Shown here: piece after piece, positions 10,332 to 17,972 of the stretch
How the letters are laid out: each line of letters opens with the position of its first letter
Numbering within the stretch: the first letter of the stretch is position 1
Source: Pseudomonadota bacterium
GTDB taxonomy: Bacteria > Pseudomonadota > Gammaproteobacteria > Steroidobacterales > Steroidobacteraceae
Direction: 5' to 3'
NCBI GenBank assembly: GCA_018241505.1
Contig: JAFEDS010000009.1
Coordinates: 310,001 to 374,000, forward strand
DNA length: 64,000 bases
Position numbers and translations under genes: made by a program
The notes under the pieces: generated by a model
What the model saw: only the letters and a program-made list of their open reading frames with translations
What the model was told of the DNA's origin: nothing
Databases searched by the model: none

Positions 10332-11081
10332 TCAGTAGGTCATCCGTCCACCGGAGGTATCGAAAACGGCTCCGGTCGTGAAGCTGCATTCCTCACTGGC
10401 CATGAAGCAGATCATGGTTGCGCTCTCGTCGACGGCACCGAGCCGTCCCATCGGAATCTTCGAGCGCATGTAATCCACCTGACTCTGTGGCAACTGCGAC
10501 AGGATCGGACTGTCAAAGGTGGCGGGCGCAATGGCATTCACGAGAATTCCGCGCGTCGCGAGCTCCTTGCCCAGCGACTTGGTCAAGCCGATGACCGCCG
10601 CCTTGGATGCGGAGTACGCCGAGGCATTCGGGTTGCCTTCCTTGCCGGCCACGGAAGCCACATTCACAATGCGGCCGTAGCCCTGGGCGAGCATGGCGGG
10701 GATGGTTTCCCGGCAGGCGTAGAAAACGCCGTTCACATTGATGGCGAAGGTCCGGTGCCAACTGTCGAGCGGAAAATCCTGTACGGGCATGGTCGCACCT
10801 GTGATGCCGGCCGAGTTGACCAGGATGTCGATGCGGCCGAGCTCGCGCAGAGTGTGTTGGACGCCTGCGGCGACTTGCGCATGATCGGAGACATCCACTG
10901 CAACTACGTGGTTGCAGCCAACTTCCCGCTGCGCCACTCGCAGAGTGTCGGGGTTCAGGTCCCAAAGGCAGACCACACCGCCTTCCTGGACGATGCGGCG
11001 CGCGACGGCCTTGCCGAGACCCGAGGCGCCACCGGTCACGACTGCCGTTCTTCCCGAGAATCGACCCGCGAATCTGTTCAA
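10332..11081 (-). CDS. Short-chain dehydrogenase/reductase in the rhamnonate operon
   Basis: A classical 249-residue SDR. The cofactor motif is TGGASGLG near residue 15, the NAG-type motif is LVNSAG, and the catalytic YxxxK is in SAYSASK. It lies directly between rhmD and a DHDPS-family aldolase. That fits either L-rhamnose 1-dehydrogenase or the dehydrogenase that oxidises 2-keto-3-deoxy-L-rhamnonate at C4. The choice cannot be made from sequence alone. The TTG at 11081 was chosen because it follows an AGGAG box by about 7 bases and gives a normal SDR N-terminus ([14 protein letters not shown]); starts further upstream would run into the preceding gene. Confidence 0.87.
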   Translation of the reverse strand: MNRFAGRFSGRTAVVTGGASGLGKAVARRIVQEGGVVCLWDLNPDTLRVAQREVGCNHVVAVDVSDHAQVAAGVQHTLRELGRIDILVNSAGITGATMPVQDFPLDSWHRTFAINVNGVFYACRETIPAMLAQGYGRIVNVASVAGKEGNPNASAYSASKAAVIGLTKSLGKELATRGILVNAIAPATFDSPILSQLPQSQVDYMRSKIPMGRLGAVDESATMICFMASEECSFTTGAVFDTSGGRMTY

Positions 11082-11094
11082 ACCAGTTCTCCTG

Positions 11095-11985
11095 TCAGAT
11101 GAGGCCGACGCGGCGCGCATGCCGCAGCAGGATCCGCTGCGCAGCGCCACTCAGTGGCCAGGGTTTTCCGCGCAGGGAGGTTTGTTTGAGCAATCCTTGC
11201 GCGTGTAGCAGCGATTTGACGCAGGCAATGTACAGGTCGAGCGATTGGAACTGCCACACGAGCAGGGGCAGGATCCGAGCAAAGTCCCGCCGTGCGGCAT
11301 CCCGGTGGCCTTCGAGCCAGCTCGTGTAGATCTGTTGGAAGTGATGGGGTTGTTCACATCCGGGAATCAGGCCGTCGGCGCCGGCCTCGAGCGCTTCCAG
11401 AAAATACAATCCCCCGTGGCCGCCGAAGACTCCCATGTTGGCCAGCGGGGCAAGCGCTCCAATGGCGTCGGACGCCGGAATGGACTCCGGTTTAGCGTAC
11501 TCGACGTTGGAATGCTCCTGCGCCAGCTCTGTTACGAAAGCAGTATCGAGTGCAGTACCGATGAAAGCGGGTGCGTCCTGCACCATGAGCGGTGTCGGCT
11601 GAATGGCCCTTGCCACGGCGCAATAGTGTTCTTTTAACTGCTCTCTCGACCAGTCCACTCTCGCCGGCGGAGCGACCATCACTGCGACGACACCTGCTTC
11701 AGCGGCTGCCGTTGCAAGGGATACCGTCTGTGACGTGTTGATTCCAGTACAGCCGGCAATCACCGGGATTTTCCCGGCTCTTGCCAACACGTGCCGGCAG
11801 ATTGCGATGCGCTCGTCCTGGTCGAGGGCGCTGGACTCGGCCGCGAGCCCCAAGATGCTCAATCCGCTGACCCCGGCCTCAATCTGGCGATCTGCTATCG
11901 CATGCAGGTCATCCCATGCGATACGGCCTTCGGAATCGAAGGGGGTGATCAACATGGGAAAGATGCCGCGTAAACCGGGAGTCAT
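11095..11985 (-). CDS. DHDPS/NAL-family aldolase, probable 2-keto-3-deoxy-L-rhamnonate aldolase
   Basis: A 296-residue TIM-barrel class I lyase. The N-terminal block GIFPMLITPFD and the SILGLAAESSAL segment match the dihydrodipicolinate synthase / N-acetylneuraminate lyase family, and the Schiff-base lysine is expected in VEYAKPES. The usual YNxP tyrosine segment reads VQDAPAF here, so the proton-relay tyrosine is not at its normal place. In an operon with L-rhamnonate dehydratase, retro-aldol cleavage of the keto-deoxy acid to pyruvate and lactaldehyde is a sensible role, although this step is more often done by HpcH/RhmA-type enzymes. The start overlaps the upstream oxidoreductase stop as ATGA. 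The family is certain; the substrate is inferred. Confidence 0.82.
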   Translation of the reverse strand: MTPGLRGIFPMLITPFDSEGRIAWDDLHAIADRQIEAGVSGLSILGLAAESSALDQDERIAICRHVLARAGKIPVIAGCTGINTSQTVSLATAAAEAGVVAVMVAPPARVDWSREQLKEHYCAVARAIQPTPLMVQDAPAFIGTALDTAFVTELAQEHSNVEYAKPESIPASDAIGALAPLANMGVFGGHGGLYFLEALEAGADGLIPGCEQPHHFQQIYTSWLEGHRDAARRDFARILPLLVWQFQSLDLYIACVKSLLHAQGLLKQTSLRGKPWPLSGAAQRILLRHARRVGLI

Positions 11986-13055
11986 GCGCTGGGAGGGGCA
12001 ATCCGCACAGGACTGCCTCGAGCGGCGGATCGGTACGCCGCCTCGATGAATTCAACTGTTCGTACGGCCGTCTCCGCATCGCTGAGGTTCTCACCGCACC
12101 CTCGGATCACATCGACCCAGCCTGCGGTGACGGCCTCACCCGGATAGGTTTCAGCGGCTGTGAGGTCGGGCACCGATTCGGTTGTCCCATCGTTCATGCA
12201 GACCGTGAGCTTGCCCTGAATGAGCTCCTGCAGCAGAAACCCGCGGGTTCCGTAGTAACGAAACTCCTGCTGTTGAGGTTGGCCCGGCCGCAGGCTTCCA
12301 GTGGAGGCCATCGTGCCCAGAGCACCATTGTCGAAGCGGTATGCGATGGCGTCAGCCAGGTCCACCGGCAGGCCACGGTTGAGCATCCAACCGTGGACTT
12401 CCGTGGCGCGGCGGCCGGTCACCCAGAACACCATGTTCATTGCGTGGGAAACCTGCGTTTGGGCCTGCCCGCCACCGCTGAGTCGCGGATCGGAATAGGT
12501 TTGTCTATCGGGAGCCACCACGGGAAAGTTGAATACCGACTCGTACTCGCTGACGTTGCCGCGGTAGTAAGCCTCAACCATGGAGGCAAACAGGCCCGAA
12601 ACAAACAGCAACTCACCGATCTTGCCGCTGTGAATCATCTGGCGCGCCAGCCGCGCATGCCGCGTGTATTGATATGTGAAGCCGACGAGCATGTGCCGCC
12701 GCCGCTCGCGGGCGATCCCCAACAACTCGTGTCCCTGACTTGCCTCGAGCACGAACGGCTTCTCGCAAAGAACGTGCAGGTCGTGCTCGAGGGCAGCCTT
12801 CACGAGCGCGTAGTGCGTCGCGTGAGGTGTCGCTATGACCACTCCGTCCAACAGGCCGCTTGCAAACATCGCGTCAGGATCGACAAACCGCTCGTTGATG
12901 CCGAAGTGCACAGCAGCGCGCTCCAGCCGTTGGGGATCGGTGTCGGCCAGGGCAGTGACGGTGACGTTGGGATTTGCGAGCAGAGCGGCCAGATGAACCT
13001 GCGTGGCCCACCAGCCCGTCCCCACAACTCCCACCCGCACACGATCGCCGCTCAT
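11982..13055 (-). CDS. Gfo/Idh/MocA-family NAD(P)-dependent oxidoreductase
   Basis: A 357-residue protein with an N-terminal Rossmann domain (VGVVGTGWWATQ, then ALADTDPQRL) and the family lysine in CEKPF at about residue 99. The C-terminal alpha/beta domain is of the usual length. Members oxidise or epimerise sugars, inositols and uronates. It is the first gene of the operon that runs through the aldolase, the SDR and rhmD. The ATG is 21 bases downstream of the palindromic operator at 13077-13089, with an AGGTGA ribosome site between. A sugar dehydrogenase step for L-rhamnose, L-fucose or a modified sugar is likely; which one is not visible. Confidence 0.87.
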   Translation of the reverse strand: MSGDRVRVGVVGTGWWATQVHLAALLANPNVTVTALADTDPQRLERAAVHFGINERFVDPDAMFASGLLDGVVIATPHATHYALVKAALEHDLHVLCEKPFVLEASQGHELLGIARERRRHMLVGFTYQYTRHARLARQMIHSGKIGELLFVSGLFASMVEAYYRGNVSEYESVFNFPVVAPDRQTYSDPRLSGGGQAQTQVSHAMNMVFWVTGRRATEVHGWMLNRGLPVDLADAIAYRFDNGALGTMASTGSLRPGQPQQQEFRYYGTRGFLLQELIQGKLTVCMNDGTTESVPDLTAAETYPGEAVTAGWVDVIRGCGENLSDAETAVRTVEFIEAAYRSAARGSPVRIAPPSA

Positions 13056-13076
13056 CGCAGCTCACCTATTGGTAAA

Positions 13077-13089
13077 GTGGTCTGACCAC
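13077..13089. promoter_or_regulatory. GntR/FadR-type operator, copy 1
   Basis: The sequence is GTGGTCTGACCAC, a perfect palindrome about a central T. It fits the known FadR-subfamily consensus (TGGTNNNACCA). It lies just upstream of the 13055 oxidoreductase start and downstream of the GntR gene, so it is well placed to control the operon ending in rhmD. Two further copies lie at 17190 and 19075. Confidence 0.8.
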
Positions 13090-13138
13090 AGGAGAGGCAA
13101 CTATAACGGACAGAGGAATGTCGAGGCAAGCCGCGGCG

Positions 13139-13960
13139 CTATTTGCGTGCGCGGCTTACCTTGGATTTGCGGGGCGGCGCAGGCGCGAGGTTCGGCTGTG
13201 CGAGGCTCTCGTCCTGAGGTTGTAAAGTCCCCATCGCCACTTTCGTGGTCTGATGGATGCTCGAGGTGTGTTGGATCATGGCCGTGCGGGCGCGCTCGGC
13301 ATTGCGCGAGGCCAGCGCTTTGATTATGCCCTCATGGTCAATCAAGCTGCGCGAGATGACGCCGGGAGTCTCGGAGGCGATGCGGCGGTACTCCATGCCG
13401 TAGGAGTAGTAGCTCATGGCCATCTGCCCCAGGAAGGGATTGCGGCAAGCGCCGATGATGATCTGGTGAAACTCGGCGTCCGACATGCGGAACGAGATGG
13501 GATCGTCCGCCAGCCTTTTTTGCAGGACCATTATGGCCCGCAAGCGCTCGAGCTCCTCGTCCGTGATTCGCGCCGCCGCCAAAGCCGCGACCTCGCCTTC
13601 AATGACTGAACGCGCTTCGTGCAAGGTGTCGGCGTTGCGGGCATCCAGCGCCATGAGCTTCGCCAGGGGCGCAAGAAAATCTCCGGGTTCGAGCGCGGAG
13701 ACGTAGATGCCGCCCCCGTGTTGCACGCGAAGTACACCTAGAATCTGCAGGGCGCGAAGTGCCTCGCGCAGGCTCGGCCGGCTCACCCGCAGCACCTGGG
13801 CCAGCTTTCTTTCAGGGGGCAGCCGGTCGCCCGGTTTCAGGTTGCCGGTGCGAACCAGCTCCAGGAGCTTGCCGGCCACCTGCTCAGGAACGGATGGACG
13901 CGCGATGGGATCCATGTGGTCCAGGTTCACCATCGGCAGTCGCTTGTTGTCCTCGTTCAT
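13139..13960 (-). CDS. GntR-family transcriptional regulator, FadR subfamily
   Basis: This 273-residue regulator has an N-terminal winged helix at about residues 22-90 (PEQVAGKLLELVRTG, LPPERKLAQVLRVSRPSLR, GGGIYVS) and an all-helical FCD effector domain after about residue 95, with candidate metal ligands in SDAEFHQIIIGA and SLIDHEGIIKAL. FCD regulators bind small acids such as sugar acids and release DNA when the ligand is present. It is encoded inside the operon 17171-13139, immediately after the acetoacetate-decarboxylase-family gene (stop and start are adjacent, TGAATG). The three TGGTCNGACCA palindromes in the locus are its obvious targets, one of which controls its own operon. The C-terminal tail is basic and rich in proline. 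Confidence 0.92.
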   Translation of the reverse strand: MNEDNKRLPMVNLDHMDPIARPSVPEQVAGKLLELVRTGNLKPGDRLPPERKLAQVLRVSRPSLREALRALQILGVLRVQHGGGIYVSALEPGDFLAPLAKLMALDARNADTLHEARSVIEGEVAALAAARITDEELERLRAIMVLQKRLADDPISFRMSDAEFHQIIIGACRNPFLGQMAMSYYSYGMEYRRIASETPGVISRSLIDHEGIIKALASRNAERARTAMIQHTSSIHQTTKVAMGTLQPQDESLAQPNLAPAPPRKSKVSRARK

Positions 13961-14761
13961 TCAGCTCAGCTCCGGTCCGGTGCTCATAAGGTAGTCAAAA
14001 ACGACCTCTCCGGCCACCAGCGTGAAGTCTGCCCGCCAGAACCAGCCCGTCAGCATGTCGATGACGGGCAACCGGTGCAGCGGCGCTTGTGCATTCGGAC
14101 GCAGCTCAACGGTGCAAGGTCCTGACCAACACTCGTGCACCCGTACCTCGCTGAGCCGGCGCGAGGTCAATTGCCGGATGGCGGGCCGCCCGTCAACGTG
14201 GTCGATGGCCTTGAGATTGAGATTGGTGCGAAAGTCGAAGTGCCGCAGCATTTCGCCGACATCGCTGCGTTCCTGCTTGTAGGGCAGTGTCGCGGTCAGA
14301 ATGTCGATGCCGTTGCGTTCAATGCGTCCGATCAGAAGATCCTGGCGGCATTCGAGGCTCGGGCGCGCGAGCTTTTTCGGTTGTCCATGCACCTCGCGAC
14401 CGTGTGCCACACCCACGTCCGAATCCAGGAAGAGGTAAGGAGAATAGCCTCCCTCGATGCCGCGACCGGGCAAGCGTGCCCCGAGCATCACGTTGGATTC
14501 GCCATAGGTTCCCAACCAGTCGGTATCGTTCATGCGATAGACATGAATCAACACCACGTCGCTGCTCGGTTCGAGCGGCGGCGGCAGCAGCCTGGCGATC
14601 GCCTCGGCGCTGCTGCGGTAGCTCAAAGTAAGGATTTCAGCGTTGCGAAAACTGAATGGAAAGGGCGGAACCGTTGGGGCATCCCAGGGCGTTGCGAAAC
14701 CGGGACTGCGGATTTCGGCCAGGGTTGGGCGGTTGGGCCAGAGTGCTTTGAAACGGCTCAT
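13961..14761 (-). CDS. Acetoacetate decarboxylase-family enzyme
   Basis: A 266-residue protein. The motif GREVHGQPKKLA matches the Adc active site, where one of the two adjacent lysines forms the Schiff base with the keto acid. The length is close to the usual 245-265. The superfamily also includes enzymes that carry out aldol and dehydration chemistry on keto acids. Its position between a Zn alcohol dehydrogenase (overlap ATGA at 14758-14761) and a sugar-acid regulator suggests it acts on a keto-deoxy sugar acid or a product of its cleavage, not on acetoacetate from solventogenesis. No signal peptide is seen, so it should be cytoplasmic. The substrate is open. Confidence 0.87.
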   Translation of the reverse strand: MSRFKALWPNRPTLAEIRSPGFATPWDAPTVPPFPFSFRNAEILTLSYRSSAEAIARLLPPPLEPSSDVVLIHVYRMNDTDWLGTYGESNVMLGARLPGRGIEGGYSPYLFLDSDVGVAHGREVHGQPKKLARPSLECRQDLLIGRIERNGIDILTATLPYKQERSDVGEMLRHFDFRTNLNLKAIDHVDGRPAIRQLTSRRLSEVRVHECWSGPCTVELRPNAQAPLHRLPVIDMLTGWFWRADFTLVAGEVVFDYLMSTGPELS

Positions 14762-15762
14762 GGTCGCAGCACGCTGCGGACGATGTCCGACCGATCGAGG
14801 TTCGCCAGGGCTTCATTCGCCCGCGCAAGGGGTAGGACGGTACGCGTGAGGTGCTCAACGTTGAGGCGTCCTTCCTCAACCCAACGCAATGCCTGAATCA
14901 CATCCGCGCGGGTGAAGCCTCGCGAGCCGCATAGCCGCTGCTCGCCCCAAAGCAGCCTGTTGGTATTGAATGGAACCGGTTCGAGCGCTGTTGCCACGAT
15001 GACGAGGCGGCCGCCCGTCGCCAGTGCCTCGGCACCCCAGGCAAATGCCTCCGGCGACGGAGCGCACTGTAAAATGATGTCTGCACCGAGTCCGTCGGTC
15101 ATCTCCTTGACGCGGCGAGGCAGGTTGACGTCACAGTGAATGAAGTCATCCGCGCCCATGGCGTGCGCAACATCCGCCGCCGCCTCGGATCGTGATGCGG
15201 CAATGACCCGAGCGCCCAGCAACTTGGCTATCTGTATCGCACTGCTGCCGATGCCGCCGATACCGATGACCAACACTACCTCTCCCTCCTGCACCTCGGC
15301 CACGCGCAGCGCGTGCAACGGTGTGCCCAGCGAGTCAGTCACCACGGCAGCCGAAATGTCATCCACCGTCGATGGGATCGGCATGAGATTGGCCGCCGGG
15401 AGTGTCACGTATTCGGCCATGGCGCCATTGAAGTCGACTCCCATGCGTTGCACGCTGGCACAGACATTCTCTCGGCCGGTCCGACAGTAGCGGCATTCGC
15501 CGCAATGGCGCAGGTAGTAAAGGGCAACGCGAGTGCCGACTGGGAATGCGGTAATCGTGCCGCCAGCCACAACGCCGGAAGCCTCGTGGCCGGGCACGAT
15601 CGGTAAAGTTGACCGGAAGCCGCCTTTTTGCAGAAAGCGATCGGACCCGCAGACTCCGCAGGCGCAGACCTTCACCAGGACTTCCCCGGCGCGCGGCTCG
15701 GGTCGCGGTATTTCGGCAATCACGAGTGGGGTGCCGTATGACCGGAGTATGGCCGCCAGCAT
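14758..15762 (-). CDS. Zinc-dependent medium-chain alcohol dehydrogenase
   Basis: This 334-residue enzyme has the MDR fold. Catalytic zinc ligands are in CGVCGSD and GHEASG; the structural zinc site is CGECRYCRTGRENVC with four cysteines. The Rossmann part shows VIGIGGIGSSAIQIAK. It resembles sugar- or polyol-acting dehydrogenases with an intact structural lobe. The start overlaps the upstream FucI-like gene as TGATG, and its stop overlaps the Adc-family start. In a non-phosphorylative deoxyhexose pathway, candidate roles are oxidation of the sugar or of a keto-deoxy acid, or handling of lactaldehyde. None can be chosen from the sequence. Confidence 0.9.
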   Translation of the reverse strand: MLAAILRSYGTPLVIAEIPRPEPRAGEVLVKVCACGVCGSDRFLQKGGFRSTLPIVPGHEASGVVAGGTITAFPVGTRVALYYLRHCGECRYCRTGRENVCASVQRMGVDFNGAMAEYVTLPAANLMPIPSTVDDISAAVVTDSLGTPLHALRVAEVQEGEVVLVIGIGGIGSSAIQIAKLLGARVIAASRSEAAADVAHAMGADDFIHCDVNLPRRVKEMTDGLGADIILQCAPSPEAFAWGAEALATGGRLVIVATALEPVPFNTNRLLWGEQRLCGSRGFTRADVIQALRWVEEGRLNVEHLTRTVLPLARANEALANLDRSDIVRSVLRP

Positions 15763-17171
15763 CAGATTGACTCGAACCCGATGCTCAGATGGTGGGCCAC
15801 CTCACTCAGCGGGGCTGCCAACGCACCGCTGCTCAGGCTGACATGATGTGTTGGTCCCGCGGCGATCCAGCGCGAGAGCGCTGCCTCCACCGGACCGTTC
15901 TCGAAGCGGAACATCGCATGCGGCATCTGCAAAGAGGTGGGCGGTATATCGGTGAGCTCACCTTGTGCGGCGAGAATTGCATGTCCGCCTTTCGCCTCCG
16001 GGCGCGGTGTAAAGGCAATCGCGGTGGCGGGGCCCGCTTTCGGCGTATAGAAGACGCTGCACCCCCGTGAGATCCGCCCCGATTCCTTACCGCTCGTACG
16101 GATGCAGGGTCGGTGCGCTGCCTGACAAAAATCGCCTTCGCCGGTGTTGGCGCAAAGGACCGTACCTCGCGCATAGTCAATGGTGTCGAGCTCACAGTAG
16201 AGCGCATTGCCGCCCAGTTGTTTCCCCAGGTACATGGCGATGGCGGTGATGGTGTCGCCTGTGCAGGTGAAGGGGAGGCCGGCGGTCGTGAGGTAGGAAT
16301 TGGCGAGACAGCCGATGAGCCCGATCCTGGGTTGCTCGACCCCGAATTCGTGCCGGCAGTTGAGCGTTCCACCGTCCAACTCGTGCCGCTGGGTGATCTG
16401 CTCGAGCGCGACACACAGCCGCACCGAAGCTGCCAATTCCTCAGAGTCGGTCACGTTCACTTCATAGTCCCGGCACAGTCGAGCCTGCAATTCGGCGATG
16501 TCTGCAGGCGCAGCGTTTGCGTAACTGTCGAGCCATTCCTGCACCGGGATGTCTATGAGCTCGCATCCAACAGCCGAACGCAACTCCGCGGCGTCGCAAG
16601 TGACGTTGATGTAACCCTCGATGGGGGCTCCCAGAATCCCGAACCGTCCGCGGCGTAAGCGGCCGGCCACGGCGGCGGTGTGGACCGCGCTTCGAACCCT
16701 TGCGGCTGTAGATGACTCGCCCACGCGGCCGGTAATGACTACGGCCGGCCAACCGTAACGCCTCAACACATTGTTGATCATCATGCAGCCGACGTTGGCG
16801 CTGTGCGCCACAATGGACTGCGATACGTAATCCTGACCGACTCGTTCGAGGTCGTGCAGGTTCAGGATCACCGTCGGCCGATGCCCCAGCGCACGTACGG
16901 CCTCCCATTGATAGCCGGCCGGCGCGGCCATGGTCGGCATGAATACCAACACATGCGGATCGAAGCCGGCGAGCTCCTGCGCCACCCGCCGCGCGCTCTC
17001 AAACCCGTCAATCAAGCCGCTGTAGTAAACCTTTCCAATGGTTCCCAATCCGCCGGCGCGGTCCGCACCCCAATCACGCTTCACGGCACGGAAATTGCCT
17101 GGCATGACCGTGTCGAAAAAGGGCATGTAGCCGGCAAGCACGGCAATTCGGGGTTGGGCTTGTCGTGGCAC
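15762..17171 (-). CDS. L-fucose/L-arabinose isomerase-like protein
   Basis: The product has about 469 residues. Its N-terminal half (RIAVLAGYMPFFDTVMPG, GFDPHVLVFMPTMAAPAGY) and C-terminal half (CLANSYLTTAGLPFTCTGDTITAIAMYLGKQLGG in two pieces, ELDTIDYARGTVL) follow the fold of L-fucose/L-arabinose isomerase-like proteins. The strand that normally reads WHCG or similar, and supplies a ligand in the isomerases, reads CANTGEGDF here, so isomerase chemistry is doubtful. The start is uncertain: a TTG at 17243 would overlap the divergent SDR start and cover the operator, so the GTG at 17171 just after the operator was chosen, although no clear ribosome site precedes it. It heads the minus-strand operon ending with the GntR gene. 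Confidence 0.72.
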   Translation of the reverse strand: MPRQAQPRIAVLAGYMPFFDTVMPGNFRAVKRDWGADRAGGLGTIGKVYYSGLIDGFESARRVAQELAGFDPHVLVFMPTMAAPAGYQWEAVRALGHRPTVILNLHDLERVGQDYVSQSIVAHSANVGCMMINNVLRRYGWPAVVITGRVGESSTAARVRSAVHTAAVAGRLRRGRFGILGAPIEGYINVTCDAAELRSAVGCELIDIPVQEWLDSYANAAPADIAELQARLCRDYEVNVTDSEELAASVRLCVALEQITQRHELDGGTLNCRHEFGVEQPRIGLIGCLANSYLTTAGLPFTCTGDTITAIAMYLGKQLGGNALYCELDTIDYARGTVLCANTGEGDFCQAAHRPCIRTSGKESGRISRGCSVFYTPKAGPATAIAFTPRPEAKGGHAILAAQGELTDIPPTSLQMPHAMFRFENGPVEAALSRWIAAGPTHHVSLSSGALAAPLSEVAHHLSIGFESI

Positions 17172-17189
17172 GGGTGGGGTTGTAAGGTA

Positions 17190-17202
17190 GTGGTCAGACC
17201 AT
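17190..17202. promoter_or_regulatory. GntR/FadR-type operator, copy 2
   Basis: The core TGGTCAGACCA at 17191-17201 is palindromic, and a further half-site, TGGTCATATGG on the minus strand, overlaps its right side. It lies in the divergent region between the FucI-like gene (minus) and the SDR (plus), so one regulator could control both units from one site. Confidence 0.8.
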
Positions 17203-17225
17203 ATGACCAGTTGGAGTATCCATCC

Positions 17226-17972
17226 GTGAGCCTTGGTTTGCAAGGGCGCGTAGCCCTGGTGACCGGTGCCGCGAGCGGCATCGGGCGCGCCACCGCGCGC
17301 CTCGCAGCCAGGGAGGGCTGCCGCGTGGCACTGCTCGATATCAGCGCCGGGCCACTCGCCGAAGTGGCGCGCGAGTTAGGTTCCGAGCATCGGGCGTTTC
17401 CCGGTGATCTGGCCGATACGGCCGCGGTTGAGCAGGCCGTGGCTGAAGTGATCCGCTGGGCGGGGCGGCTCGATATCCTGATCAATGCCGGAGCCGTCCT
17501 GCGTCGCCAGACTCTCAGCGACGTGCGGCCGCTGGATTTTGACACACAGGTTTCCGTCAACATGCGCGGCCCCTTTTTCCTCGCCCGCGCCGCTGCCGCG
17601 CACATGCAACGTCTGGGTTGGGGCCGGATCGTGCTGCTGGCCAGTCACGGCGCTTTCACCGGAGGTTATGTCAGCTCCTCGGTCTACTCGATGACCAAGG
17701 CGGCGGTGGTCACGCTCGCCAAATCGATGGCGCGGGAATTGGCTGCGGCGGGCGTCACTGTGAATGCCGTGGCTCCGGGGCCGGTTGACACTCCGATGTT
17801 GCACAATGATGTGTCGGATGAGGCCTTGAAGGCTTTCGCGACGCTGGTGCCGATGGGCCGCTTCGCGGCCCCCGAGGAGATCGCACGGGGTTGCCTGTTT
17901 CTGGCCAGCGATTGGGCCGGCTACATCACCGGCCATTGTCTGGATATCAACGGTGGGATGCTGATGCGATGA
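17226..17972 (+). CDS. Short-chain dehydrogenase/reductase
   Basis: A 248-residue classical SDR with TGAASGIG near residue 13, LINAGAV, the catalytic SVYSMTK with its YxxxK, and the C-terminal ITGHCLDINGG. The GTG start at 17226 has a GGAG box 9 bases upstream and lies 24 bases after the operator. The stop overlaps the start of the next gene (ATGA), so the pair is translationally coupled. It is a second SDR of the regulon; candidates are an L-fucose or L-rhamnose dehydrogenase, or a keto-deoxy-acid dehydrogenase. The sequence does not settle this. Confidence 0.88.
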   Translation: MSLGLQGRVALVTGAASGIGRATARLAAREGCRVALLDISAGPLAEVARELGSEHRAFPGDLADTAAVEQAVAEVIRWAGRLDILINAGAVLRRQTLSDVRPLDFDTQVSVNMRGPFFLARAAAAHMQRLGWGRIVLLASHGAFTGGYVSSSVYSMTKAAVVTLAKSMARELAAAGVTVNAVAPGPVDTPMLHNDVSDEALKAFATLVPMGRFAAPEEIARGCLFLASDWAGYITGHCLDINGGMLMR

